A DNA stretch of 64,000 nucleotides from Cocos nucifera (Eukaryota; Streptophyta; Magnoliopsida; Arecales; Arecaceae), in the NCBI GenBank assembly GCA_006176705.1, contig QRFJ01006436.1, forward strand, positions 88,046 to 152,045. Direction: 5' to 3'. The notes under the pieces are model-generated. The model saw nothing but the letters and a program-made list of their open reading frames with translations, ran no database searches and was not told where the DNA came from. This document shows positions 47,112-58,852 of this stretch, piece by piece (the first letter of the stretch is position 1; every line of letters starts with the position of its first letter). A program made the position numbers and the translations under genes.

Positions 47112-47910
47112 TGTTGGAACCAGAGAGAAGAGAGTTAGGAAGAAAAGCTCAATTGTATTCTCTTCTTATTGTAAAAGTTATAATGTCCTGGTTTATATAC
47201 CCTAGAGTTTCCACATGAATCCTAATAAACCCCAGCTCAAAAATTTTCTTAGGCTAACCCAATACATGAAAGCACTCATCGAGCCTAAGTCTCACATGCT
47301 CTCATCTTCTGGATCTAATCCCAATCCATACATGAATTAGTCCCCTTAAGATCTCTCAAACCAGGCCTTAAGACCCCTAGGATCAACCCAGACCCTAGCC
47401 TAAAATAGACCCTCATGTAACCCTGCTCGCGCACTGAGCCGGCTCAGTCTCAGCACTGAGTCAGCTAAGTTTCACTAGGTCAGCTCAGTCTAAAACTGAG
47501 CCAGCCCAGTTTTGTACTGTGCCTGCAGTTCCAAAACTCGATCTTTCTATTTTGCCTGTGCTCTGAGACTTAACCGACCTAATTTTGGACTGAGCCGGCT
47601 ATCCTGCAGAAAATGTCTTTTCTGCAATCTTGATTTTCTGGCTTTGATTTCTTGCTCCATCTTGAATTTTAGATCTTCGAAGCACCAACTAATCCCCTTG
47701 AGACCCTCAATACTTGAACCTCAAGCCCATGGAGAGTTATATGCCACCTCCATCCTAAGACAACTCCTATCCTAACCCTAGGACCACACCTATCCTAGCC
47801 TCTCCGGAGCCCTCACCCTGGCTCCGCCCATAGCCTCCCAAGGCTTGGGAGCACCACACCATCTACAATCTTCACCTTGGTGCGTCCAAGCCTTAGCACA
47901 CCTGGCAACA
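47112..47910 (-). repeat. Probable 3' LTR of a minus-strand copia relic
   Basis: On the minus strand a purine run (GCAAGAAGA) precedes TGTTGCCAGG at 47910, and the segment ends GGTTCCAACA at 47112. TATATAAA (complement of 47192-47199) follows a cluster of CTGAGCCGGCTCAG-like palindromes (47433-47620). The boundaries are tentative because the matching 5' LTR is not preserved. Confidence 0.45.
47434..47620. promoter_or_regulatory. CTGAGCCGGCTCAG palindrome cluster
   Basis: ACTGAGCCGGCTCAGT (47433-47448) is a perfect 16-base palindrome. Degenerate copies follow near 47454, 47481, 47495 and 47600. On the minus strand the cluster lies about 240 bases upstream of the TATA-like box. It resembles, in organisation only, the Sirevirus LTR palindrome cluster. 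Confidence 0.5.
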
Positions 47911-49312
47911 TCTTCTTGCACGATCCTACTGTCCCTGCATATCCTGATAACCCCTCGTGCTCATCTTGCCACTGCCATTCTTCTTCAACTGAGCTCTCTT
48001 TGAGGCCTTTGGGATGACCGCCTCCATCGCTGAAGTTCTTGACTTATTTCTCTGCACCACCTTTGAAGTTGTAGGTATCCTTCTGCTTGGTAGCTGCATT
48101 ACTTGACCTGAACTTTCCTGGAGATCATGCAACATTTTTTACCAGCACTCACCGCATATCCTGATACTCCACCCGGCACTATCCCCTCAGAGCCATGCCT
48201 ATCTCTCTGCACAATTCTCTCCACCTGAATTTGTACAGTCCCAGCACTGGTACTGGAATATAGATTCTTCCTCTGCAACCCCTGCTCTGAACCCATGTCA
48301 CAGCTTCCTCCACCTATGAAGCCACCTCTGCCCGATGCTCTACCTAGAGCTAAAGTCCCTCTGATGCCATAGAAGCCGACTCTATCTCCGAGTCTCCCGA
48401 GGTCAACTATCCAATGCTGCACTGCTGGGCCTACCACTGTACCTCGAACACCGTTGCTGATCCTTCGGACCCTCTACACTCCATAGACCTATCCAAAACT
48501 ATCTCAGATACACCGCATCCTACGGGCTCCTCCGAGTCCACCAAGAACTCATCCGAATCTTTACTTTCAGCGACTATACTGATGGAATCCGAGCTTTCTC
48601 CTTCCTTGCACTTCTTCCAAAGCGGGCACTCCCGCTTAAAGTGCCCTACTTCTCCAAACATCTTTTGGATCCCTTGCTGTCCCTCTATTCGTCCTTCTTC
48701 TTTCTTTTTCTGTGCTTCTCTGAAATCACAAGACTCTCCTAGAAGACCTTCCTCTTCATCATCCATTCTCGTTGCTCGTCAGATCTGAGCACTGATATGA
48801 TCTCCTCGTACACCAGTATCTTCTTACCATATAGTAAAGTTGTTACCAATGGATCGAAGCTCCCGGATAGCGAACACAGCAACAATAGACTCTTGTCCTC
48901 CTCTTCGAAATCTATCCCTATATTAAGCAAGTCCATGCCCATCCGATCGAACCGCTGAATATGCCCCACAACATCCTCATCCTCCTGCATCCGAAGGCTA
49001 TACAGTTGCTTCTTCAATATCAACTTGTTGCATATGTTCTTTCCCACGTACTGCAACCTCGACCATAATCCCTTGGGTGTTCTCTTCTCCAACACACCAT
49101 ACAAAATCTTGTCCGCCAAACAAACTCTAATCATGGCACATACCCTTTTCTCTAAGAACACCCACTCCTTGTCTGTGATCTCCTTCGATCTATCTTTCAA
49201 GGTCGAATCCAACCTCATCTGAACCAGCAGATCCTCCATCCTTACCATCCATATCGTTAAACTTTTCTTTCAATCAAACTTCTCTAATCCTATCTTCAAC
49301 CCACTATTTTTC
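47911..49312 (-). pseudogene. gag remnant with traces of protease, minus-strand copia
   Basis: The minus-strand ATG at 49312 gives an N-terminus with one stop, then SLTIWMVRMEDLLVQMRLDS (49270 and on). The open frame 49248-48739 has EWVFLEKRVCAMIRVCLADK, LILKKQLYSLRMQEDEDVVG and LLLLCSLSGSFDPLVTTLLYG, the UBN2 gag core of Tork-like copia. A zinc-knuckle relic at 48670-48630 reads GEVGHFKRECP, with the first two cysteines missing. DSDEFLVDSEEP (about 48560) recalls the protease start with DSG changed. From 48437 to 47926 the frames are Gly/Ser-rich and unrecognised. No integrase or reverse transcriptase follows. Confidence 0.7.
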
Positions 49313-49495
49313 ATGATCAATTCGAATCAAATAACAGCAAACAGATAGATCTGAGAAATATCTTGACTAAGGATGGTGGACAGCAGTCTTGTGATCTCTT
49401 CCTTCCTTATGAAGCCTGGAGAAAGTCTTTAGATCTGAATCTCGCTGCCGATCTCTTCTGAAAATTAATCTTCTTTCTCCTTCACGCTCAACCTG

Positions 49496-49510
49496 ACTCT
49501 GATACCAATT
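49496..49510 (-). promoter_or_regulatory. Primer-binding site of the minus-strand copia relic
   Basis: On the minus strand TTGGTATCAGAGTCAG follows an AATAACA LTR-like end. It lies about 190 bases before the gag ATG, as expected. Only about 60 bases of possible 5' LTR remain to its right. Confidence 0.65.
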
Positions 49511-49614
49511 GTTATTCCTATGGCTGCTCCGAGCAGCCGCAGGAACAACAAAGTCAGCATTTTTTTCGCCCAACCAAAATCAGTATGTAGATTAACTGAT
49601 AGGTCATAGAAACT

Positions 49615-50265
49615 TGCCCCCCAGTCTTCTTCTCAGTTTGTCTATAGCTTTTCAATTTGGCGATCTAGCTCCTGGAGCTTCCGCTCGTAGTGGTGTAGAT
49701 GCCAAAGTCATTGGATGATCCCTGGCCATCTACTTAGAGCTGGTTAAGTTGGCGGTTGATGTCTTTGAGCTAGCGCTTATAATAATTGAGCTGCTCGGTG
49801 TTATGAGAATTCAGGGGTAGAATCCTTTGAAGAAATTGAGGATAAAGAACTTGAAAGCAAGCGCGGCCTCTTTCCCTTTTTAATATTGTGACAGTGAGAA
49901 GGAGAAGGAGACTGTCGCTATTGGCGAGCAGTATAGTGGGAGTGCCGAGATGGTGCTGGCTCAACATGGTGGGAATACTGAGCCGATCATCATTTCATTG
50001 GTGACTATATCTAGATGGCACTGTACGCATAACTGGCTCCTCTGCCACCAATTTTGTTGCTACTATTATGTTTGTTGTTGTTGGAGCAGCGAATTATTAG
50101 GCATCTACTATAATGATTAGACGTGAAGAATTAGGCTATGCCAGTAGAGGTGGAGGCAGGAGATCTTCCTGATGAAAAGACTGAATGGCGGAGCCAGTAA
50201 AGTTGCTTAAGACTCTTATTTTCATCATGATTGGATTCATTCTCTCCCTACCTAGCATGCTAATC
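49615..50265 (-). other. Possible 5' internal (gag-like) part of the minus-strand LTR element
   Basis: Minus-strand frames near 49800-49620 give two short coiled-coil-like pieces, QLNYYKR.LKDINRQLNQL and HHYERKLQELDRQIEKL, in different frames. A second GGGGGGCAAG purine tract (complement of 49612-49622) ends the stretch. I recognise no family with certainty; a gypsy gag is a guess based on context. Confidence 0.3.
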
Positions 50266-51140
50266 TATTGCGGCCAATCCTCCATTGCACCTATCGTCGG
50301 AGAGGAGCACCTGCGAAAAATTTCTCACTAACTAGAAGTATTTCCAGTGGAGACCCTCTGATACTTAAGTTAGTGAAGGAGTGGTCGAATAGATAAGTAA
50401 AATATGTGGCAGAGTCTAGCCCAGAATTGTCTTACCGATACTGTTTGTTTACTTCCTTTTTATAGGTAAATTATTGGTAACCGTTCGTGATGGTTAGGCA
50501 TGTGAGTCCCACTTGTTTCGGTACTATATGATCATGGAGTGAGCAGTTAATACCAATTATGGACAGTTATAGCTCATTATATGATCGTGGAGTGAGCAGT
50601 TAATACCAATTATGGATAGTTATAGCTCATTATATGATCGTGGAGTGGTCGTTACGTGCTTCCTGTGCTGACAGTTATAACTTATTATATGATACGTCAG
50701 CCGAACAGTGGTCAGCCATGAACAGTGGTCAATGATGAATAGTGGTCGATCATGAACAGTCGTCGATCGATAGTTGCTATTCATAATCAATGGTCGGCCA
50801 TGAACAGTCATCGATCATGAATAATCGTCAGCCAAATAGTGATCGATCATGAATAATAGTTGACCATGAACAGTCGTCGGCCGAATAATGATCGGCCATA
50901 AATAATCGTCAGTCATGAACAGTCGTCGGCTATGAACAATCATCAGTCAAATAGTCATCGACCGAACAATCGTCAACCATCACCAGTGCTGATTCAATCG
51001 GGATGACTCATGAGGGTTGAATCGCAAAAATTCATTCCTTTCCATAGCCTCTTCTCTTTGGGTCTCTTGGCTCTTCTTATATAGATGTATAGTCAGGAGT
51101 TGATCTCGAATCGAAATGAGCAAATTCGATTATTTTAATA
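50266..51140 (-). repeat. 5' LTR (minus strand) with extra 53-bp duplication
   Basis: It matches 45279-46035 but is longer. A 53-base unit beginning ATGATC(A/G)TGGAGTGAGCAG is present in two full copies at 50528 and 50581, with a third partial start at 50634; the left LTR has one full unit. The 17-bp minisatellite is at 50695-50990. Confidence 0.7.
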
Positions 51141-52743
51141 ATTTATTATATTTTTATTATTATTAAAAATTTAATTTATTATATTCTATATTTTTTATTT
51201 TTATTTTTATTTAATATTATATAAAATATTAAATTTATTTATATATAATTTATTTATTTAATTTGTATGTAATAAAAAAAAAAATCAATTGTTGCAGTTT
51301 TACCTGACCTGACTCTCCAACCTACGTTGCCTAACTTTGCTCACCCTACGCTGCCTTGAAACGCGCATGAGGTGAGTACAATTAATGGCCTACCGGGCTC
51401 TTGTCCAACCTGTTGCCAATTCTTTACAGGGGGGAAGAAGCTGGAAAGAGATAATGGGAAACGGACCATAAATATGAGTGGTCATTCTCTATATGAAATA
51501 ATTTAACCAATTTTTCATGTTTCTGCCATTACATATTTTTAGTGGGATTCTAATAGCCATAAGTTCTTTTGTTGGAGTAGCGGCAACAATCAGGGAATGC
51601 AATAAAATTTCCATTATTTCTAGTGGAATTCAGAGGATCTAGACCTAATGATCTTTGACATTAAAACAGTTAGAATGTTAAGGGCATACTTCCATCTATG
51701 ATTAGATGTGTACAATTCTAAATCAAAGATGCCTTGCTACTTGAGCATATTGCCTATGTTTATTATTACTGGTCAGTTCATCTATTCAAATTTCATAGAT
51801 CACCATGCTTGCTTTGACATTAAAACAATTAGAATGTTAAGAGCACACATCCATCTATGATTAATTTGTACAAGGATTATTGGGAGAATTGTATTGTGGT
51901 TCACTATTTTTAGAATCTACCGAATTGTATATCCTGGAGCCTCAACACAAACTTTTAAAATATATTCAACATATATTTTAAAATAAAAAATTAAGCCAAG
52001 TGAGAGATTGTTGGAGTTATATGGCCTTATAGATTTCCATGATTATTTATTAAAATTATTTTAACTTTGATTAAAATTATAGAATTTAGTATCAATTGGT
52101 TGGGACTCAGCTTAAGCTATTCAACTATGAATTTAGTATCATTTAGTTGTGTTAGCGTGCTTATCTATAATTTTGTTTATATTTGATGGTGGTCAGAAAA
52201 AAAAATTGATTTTTTTTTTCCAGCATATGGTCTTGCCTTAGGATCCTTTGATTTTTTCCCAATATATGGCCTCACCTTAGGATCCATTTTTTATTAGTAT
52301 CGAGGACAAAGGGTTTTGTAATTGTGTTTATTTAACTCATCTTTATTGACCTTGATTCTCTAGGCTTTAACCTACTTAAATCTTTGCCTAAATGTCCAAG
52401 AACTAACCAACTATAGTAGGTTGCATTTGGAAGTTAGTAAGGCAGTTTGAATATTCCTATAGGATTAAGTTGAATCTTATAAGATTTTGAATTTGGCCAC
52501 CCATTTAAGCATAGCCCTATATTAACAAGACACCACCTGGTCTAAATTTTATGGGAAGAAAATTACCATCATGGATTTGTTTTTCCTTCTTTTAGCCCAA
52601 AGGTTAGGATCTGGGTTGAGTTTGCACAAGTTCTATGGGCCAATGGGCCTAATTCCTACAAGATTTTCTACCCAATTTCATAGGAACATCCAGATAGGTC
52701 CTAAAAGATAAAAGATAAGAGAAAACTATACAACCCTCGACTC
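51141..52743. other. Mostly unassigned; contains a copia-type polypurine tract and LTR start
   Basis: 51141-51290 is AT-only simple sequence. A 55-base direct repeat lies at 51653-51710 and 51813-51868 (TTTGACATTAAAACA(G/A)TTAG). At 51996-52008 AAGCCAAGTGAGAGAT precedes TGTTGGAGTTATATGG (52009), a typical copia polypurine tract and LTR start. The end of that LTR and any partner are not found. No gene is seen. Confidence 0.4.
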
Positions 52744-55700
52744 TAGATATGAGAAATGGGCCAAGCCATCTATTACACAACCTAGCCCGACATGAATCAA
52801 GCCATGCCTAGCACGGCCCAAATGCTATAGTAATGGGCCGTACCATGATAGCCCATTAAAAGGGGGTCGAGCTAGGTTGAGGGATTGCTGCCCGTAGCCC
52901 AGGCCCAGCATGGCCCATAAGGGCCTAGGTTGGCCCAGCCCACGGGCCAAGTACGGTATAGCTTGCAGGCCAAGCATGGCACAGCCCGACCTTACCCTTG
53001 GATCAGGCACGACCCGACACGGTCCAAGCCCGGTCTAAGCACGACACGACCCGCATGCTAACCCGGTCCTTTTTTTTGAATTTAAAAAATATGATTTTTT
53101 TCATAAATTAAAAAAAAGTTAATGAGCAAAATTAAATATAGATGTTGATTTTTTTTTGTAAAAATAAAAAACCACTTTATAATGATAGGGGGTTTGGTGT
53201 AGACCCCTACTAGTTTATTAATAACAATCAAAATAGTATAAGAAAGGAAAGAGGGCTAGGCCTGACCTTCAGATACAATGAGGGAGAGAAAAAATAGAGG
53301 TGACTCATCTTAACAACTAAAAAATAAAAAAGTATAATTATAAGAAAATAAGAATTAAAAATAAATGATAAAAAGCTTACTAATCATCGATAGTATTTGT
53401 TTCATCATTATCAGATGTTATATCATATCCATCTTTATCTTGAAGTCTCGCCTCAATATCAACATCTAACCAATATTTTTTGAAGCAAAGTAGCATCTCA
53501 ATTGTTTCGTCGGTCATCCTACTCTTTTCGTCCAGAACATGTCAACCTGCACTAAAAACATATTTCAATACTACTATGAATATCGGCATAGCTAAGATAT
53601 CACGTGCAATGGTGGATATTATAAGATATTGATTTTTAATACTTTTTCATTAGGCTAACACATTAAGACTCTCTATTTGATTTTCATCATATGCAGATTG
53701 AAGATTATTTCGTAAATAAAATTCAAGTTCACTACTTAAAGATGAAGATATGGATGAATGTAAAGAAGCATGTGTATGTCTCCTATGTGCAATGAATGAG
53801 AAAATAGATGATGAACAAGAAGTACAAGAAGAAGAGATGGAGGTTTATGAACGAGAAGTACTAGATCTATAAGCTTTATCATCATATAAAGCATAAATAT
53901 TATAAAGAAATTGGTTTACTTCGGCTTTAGTGGGTTCGAGATCTTAATTCATGTTTTCACAATATGTATGAAGTAAAATTAACACACCACTTAATTTAAC
54001 ATGTGGATAAAAAATAACAGCTAAGTTAATACTCATTCCATTTAGATTTTATTTCACAAATAATAGGAGCTAAAATATCATTATATCTATACTGTGCAAA
54101 ATTTTAGCTAATAACATATGCTTATTATAAAAATGAATAAGAGATTGGATAATAAATATCAGAAAGAATTTCAATAGCATTATAAATACTAATCAAAAAA
54201 AATTCCAAAATTTTATCTTTGTTCCAATCATTTTCAGTCAATATTAAACCTAATCCACAATCATTAATATATATACTTAATAAATTTTTATATAGATATG
54301 CATCATGTATCATTGTATATGTTGAGTTCCAATGAATAACTATATCAAGTTTAAATTTTTTAAAGTATTTACCATGATCTATACATATTTACTTAAATTC
54401 TTGAAATTTTGCTCTTGAAGCATGAATAAAAGAAACTATATTTCTAATTTTTATAATAACATTTCGAATCATACCCATGCAAGATTGAACAAAGAGATTT
54501 AAAATATGACATGTACATCTAATATGTAATAAATCTTTATTTAGAGTGGGATGCAATGAGTCCTTCAATAATCTGACAGCAGAATTATTATTAGATATAT
54601 TATCAAAAATAATAGACATAATTTTATCATTAATACCATATGAATATACAGTTTAAAGAGCATTAGAAATTTGTTATCCAGAATGTGAAAAATCAAAAGC
54701 ACAAAAAGCAAGAATACATTTATTTAATAGCCAATCATTATCAATATAATGAGCAATAATAGCAATAAAATAATAATTATCAATAGATGATGTCCAAATA
54801 TTGAAGGTTAATGATACTTTTGAATTTAGGGCAGAGAAAGTTTCACTTAAATTTTATTTCATTATTAAAAAATTAGTCATAGTTACTCTTCTAAATATAT
54901 ATCTACTGATTCTTTTGTAAGTAGGTTATAGAGATAATTGAACATACTCTTCAAAATTAAAAGACTCACATAAGCTAAAAGATAATTCTTCCTTAACTAT
55001 CCATTTTACCAATGCTTTCCTTTGATTTTCATGATTATATACAAAATTACATATGAGATTATCCTCTTATATATTAAGGATGCTTTGAAGATGAGCATCA
55101 CTCATAATATGACTCTCTTAATGTCTTTTTAAATAGCCAGTTCCCTACTATTAGTATAACTACATACTTTGGCATACTTTTTACATTTTGCTTTTAAAAT
55201 TTCATCTAGCATGACTCTTTCAAAATTATTCCATATAGTACTAGTCCTCTTATGGGAAGAAAAGATAGAGCCTTGATCTTGGGTATTGATTTCAGAGGGA
55301 GCAAGAATAGTAGTTTCTTCTCTCTCAGAAACTGAGAAAATGCCAAAATAACTTTCATCGAAAGATGTCATATCTAAATATAAATTATATAAATAATAAA
55401 AATTTACCAAATGGAGAAATTAAAATTATTGAGTAGAGGTAGGTGGAGATTTGTGAGTTTCCTTTTGTGCTCCTTAGGATCTCAGTAAGGACCTCCAAGG
55501 CTCCACTAGGTGGACTAATCTTCCTGTTGTGTAGTACTTGAACACTTGCTAATTGCTAATTGCTAAATATTACTAGAAGAGAAGAAGAAATAGTAGTAGA
55601 GAAGGAGAGGAGAATTAATTTGGTACGATAAAAATAGAAGAGGAGGGGGTATTAATAAGAATCCTAATATTTTTATTTTTCCCAAATTATTCCTAAAATT

Positions 55701-56199
55701 AGTCATTTTATCGCTGTTGAGAGGGTTAAAATGGTAAAAAAATAAAAACGAGCTGTTATTAAATCCAAAAAATAAAAAAAAATAAATTAGTCATTATGAG
55801 CTGTGCCTAGCCTACAACAGCATTAAACGGATCGTGTCTGGCATGGCCCATAATGGGACCAAATGGGCCATGCCTGATACGACCCATAACAGGCTTAAAT
55901 AGGCCATGCCAGGCATGATCTGTTTGGGCTGCTTTTTAAAAAAAAGGAGAAAAGAAAAAAAGGACCGCCCATCAGGCCCGTGTGCCGCCCATCAGGCCCA
56001 CGGGCTTGACGAGCCACATGCCGTGCCTGGCACGGCCCACTAGACCCTGGGCCTAGGGTCATGCTAGGCCGGGGTTCGGGCTAAATGTGCCATGTCTGGT
56101 ATAGCCTGTTTATCAGATGGGCTATACTTGACACGGCCTATTTGGACCCTAGCTCGATGGATTTGGGCCAGGCCAGGCACGGCCCAATGCCCATGTATC
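52744..56199 (-). mobile_element. hAT-type DNA transposon (about 3.5 kb), broken
   Basis: A minus-strand hAT transposase relic (53390-55371) lies between two terminal regions dense in GGCCC, GGCACGGCCC and complements (52744-53060 and 55800-56199). The left end TAGATATGAGAAATGGGCC resembles plant hAT termini, and the right end GGCCCAATGCCCATGTATC is roughly complementary. Eight-base flanks CTCGACTC (52736-52743) and CTCAGCTC (56200-56207) agree at six of eight. Exact ends are therefore tentative, but element class is firm. Confidence 0.8.
53390..55371 (-). pseudogene. hAT transposase remnant
   Basis: The minus-strand ATG at 55371 (MTSFDESYFGIF) leads to a BED zinc-finger relic, STIWNNFERVMLDEILKAKC then KKYAK, where the second Cys is Tyr. 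SLTFNIWTSSIDNYYFIAII follows (about 54800). IIFDNISNNNSAVRLLKDSL and HIRCTCHILNLFVQ (54619-54389) are the hAT core, and LTENDWNKDKILEFF lies near 54220. The C-terminal dimerisation domain reads FSAG, stop, HVLDEKSRMTDETIEMLLCF (53560-53480), a CGA-to-TGA change, and ends at TAG 53390. Multiple stops and frame changes inactivate it. The domestication-like RICESLEEPER group is related, but nothing suggests a functional gene. Confidence 0.85.
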
Positions 56200-56207
56200 C
56201 TCAGCTC

Positions 56208-57849
56208 TCTTCCTCTATTCTTTTCTTTCTTCAATCAACCCTCTCTCTCATACTCTTTTTATGCCTTCCATCCCATTAGGACAAAATGATGGACCTAGGG
56301 TTCATCATTGGGAACAACAAAAGCTTTTTCAAATTAATTTTTTTCTAACATTCAAACATTGAGAGCTGCAGAATTTTTCAGTTATATATTTTTTCTTTAT
56401 AAATCTCAAATTATGTATGTTCATAGTATTTAACAAAAAATATGCTCAAAAGAGATATTGGGATTTACAGTTTTGATTTCAAAAACCTACAACTTAATCT
56501 TTAAAACCTAACAAACATCTCACTTTCACATGATGCAACTTAATTTAAGATGAACTACATAATTTCTTTTTGCCATTTGTTATCTAATTATTTAATTTTT
56601 TATTCTCCTTTTATAATGTAACAAAAAATAAATGGTCATATACAAAAATAGTCCAATGTGATTGTAAAAATAAATTATTTTATATAAAGATATTATTTTT
56701 TAGGTATCTTTTTTATAAGTAATTGTATATTTTGATTGAGGGCTCAAATTGAAAAATGCAATATATTTTCATTGGCTAGCTATTGGACATATAGTTTATA
56801 AATAATTTCTTACATAATTAGATGAGAACCATCTAGCTTCGTTTTTTAGTCCACATGCCCGCATGCTCTAGGAAAATTTGATATAAGAGATGATTTTTGC
56901 ATGCTCTATGGGAGACATGTTGCTTGCTAATTAAAAAGACAAACTTATAAATAACAATTATCTTCTCCTTCTTTCTCTAGGAGTTAAATATTACCATCAT
57001 TTTATTATTAAATCTTAAGTCTATCCAATAGCCATTTGGGGGGTTTGGGATAATGATCAACCTAACCCCCTTGCACCTCCACCCACTTGTTCTCTCTCAC
57101 CTCAAACTCCACCTTGGATTCTCCTTCCATTCTCATTAGCTATAGGTTAAAATCTCATCATCTGCTATCCCCGCTACAAGTAATATCCTCTTTGAACTTC
57201 TTCCATCATTTGCTTGTCTCTCTTTTTTTGTTTGTTATTTGTACATATCTATAAGTGACTAAGGGTTTGTCCTGCTATGATCATCTTAAGTCAGTAAAAC
57301 CACCTACAGAGAGTTTTTTGCTACTTTTGCTTATTGGTCCTTCCTGAGTTGCATTTGACTTTACTAAACTTGGTAAAGCCACTTTGACAATCTTGATATA
57401 GATTATTCCAATGTTCATTTATTAGATCATCTTTTTCTTTTATTAGATTCTGATGATCAACCATCCATATCACATAATTCGATAAAATTTATATCATTTT
57501 TCTATCTAAATTGAGCAGATTTTATATGAACAGTCTTATTATAGACTAGGAGTGTCAACAAACTAGGTTCCTTAGTTGAGTAGCATTAAGCTTAGATCCA
57601 AAATAAGTCCAAGGTTTAAAGTTGAAGCCTACATGGCCCTAAGTTAGCTTAAGAGGGTGCAAGATCTAGATCTGATCCAACTCTACGTACTAACCCTTGG
57701 TCCTAGATTAATTCCATGTATCATAGTTCATTTTTTACTCGTTTTAAGCTTCAACATCGAACGTGAAGGCAAACAAATTGTGCTTGTGCCTAGGAATGGC
57801 AGATGTCTTAAAGGGTAGAAGATGATACTAATGGACAGCTGTAGCAGTC
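56208..57849. other. No gene or recognised repeat seen
   Basis: AT-rich DNA with pyrimidine-rich patches (56207-56270, 57090-57140). No frame with recognisable protein. Possibly single-copy intergenic DNA. Confidence 0.4.
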
Positions 57850-58560
57850 ATGGAGGAAAAAATTACTAGGCTTAAGGAGAAGTTCATAGAATCAATTGTC
57901 TTCACTAACAATGAAATCGAAGGAGCTAGCAAAAAGTGGGCTTACTCCCTTACCGATAAATTGCTCGATAAAGGTTTTCCCCTTGAATTCCTTTCTAAAG
58001 AACTTAAGGAAAGATGGTTGGTTAGTGGGGAGATCAAGATTATACTCCTATCCACTCGTCATATGGTTTTTTCCTTTTAAGAAGCATGTAGATAGGGTCT
58101 GGATAATCGAGAATGGTCGTGAATTGTTGCTAGGCAAGTTCTTACTTTAGAACCATGGTAGCCAAATTTTAGTGCTGGTATTAATTCCATTACTTGTAAT
58201 ATGCTGTGGGTAAGGTTTCTAGACCTCACCATGCAGCTTAGGGAGCAGAAGTTGCTTTGAATTGCCTCCACTGTAGCCATTCCTAAATTTGTAGACCATG
58301 AAATCATCAGGAGAGGGTTTGCAAAAGCTTGTGTTTAAATTGATTTATCCAAGCCCCTTTATCTTGGGATTGCTAAGAAAGAAAAATGATGGCAAGAGTT
58401 TAAGTATGAAAAATCTTATTTTTATATTACTGTATGGTCGAGCAAGCTATGACAAGTCTAAGTACCCTCACATTAAGGGTGAAGAGGTAGCGAGGATCCA
58501 AAAGTAAGAAGAGGCTATTCGGTCTCTTGATGGTTATCATCAAAGTTCCAATTGAAGTTT
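57850..58560 (+). pseudogene. LINE ORF1 remnant with DUF4283 and zinc knuckle
   Basis: The ATG at 57850 opens MEEKITRLKEKFIESIVFTN and FLSKELKERWLV.GE, the start of a plant LINE nucleic-acid-binding ORF1. After a frame change near 58080 the DUF4283 core continues (VLTLEPW.PNFSAGINSI at about 58140, then KACV.IDLSKPLYLGI at 58330-58375). A zinc-knuckle relic follows, NLIFILLYGRASYDKSKYPH (58420-58480), with two Cys-to-Tyr changes and the His lost. No reverse transcriptase is downstream; the Angela-like LTR begins 290 bases later. It is a fragment, non-functional. Confidence 0.75.
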
Positions 58561-58852
58561 TATTGGAGAAGTAGTGGAGAAGCTTTGTTTTGAGGAGCAC
58601 AAAAGCATGGAGCATAACTAGGTTGCAGAGGCTAAATTAATCTTTTTTACAAAAGTCACAATCAGGGGTGTGGCAAATAATTATACCTTCATCAAATCCT
58701 AGAGGTACACCTGGCAAGGTTGAGTCAGATTGTAGGGGTTAGGCCATTATGCATGTTGGAGGATCATATAGATTTTTTATATTACAGATGATGAAAGAGA
58801 ATCATGCCAATGCTCAAGATGGTCTCCATCCTTTAAGAATATGATCAAAACA
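58561..58852. other. Short stretch downstream of the LINE fragment, no gene
   Basis: Frames are closed and no motif is recognised. It may continue ORF1 in decayed form. Confidence 0.35.

Larger units (their letters stand above)
45279..51140 (-). mobile_element. Minus-strand non-autonomous LTR retrotransposon, probably gypsy type, carrying a nested copia relic
   Basis: Repeats at 45279-46035 and 50266-51140 share the same start and end. On the minus strand they run TGTTGGGATAATCGG to GGCCGCAACA. Inside the left copy the minus strand has GGGAGTGGGGGGCAA (complement of 46036-46050), a gypsy-like polypurine tract, so the left copy is the 3' LTR. No reverse transcriptase or integrase is found. 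Flanking five-mers are GTTTG and ATTTA, which match at three of five. A recognisable tRNA primer site next to the right LTR was not found. Confidence 0.6.

Noticed and set aside
47512..48788. Plus-strand open frames opposite the gag relic
   Set aside because: They are complements of the minus-strand gag and LTR frames, with no independent similarity.
45274..51145. Five-base target duplication GTTTG/ATTTA for the minus-strand LTR element
   Set aside because: Only three of five bases match, not enough to claim; element boundaries rest on LTR similarity instead.
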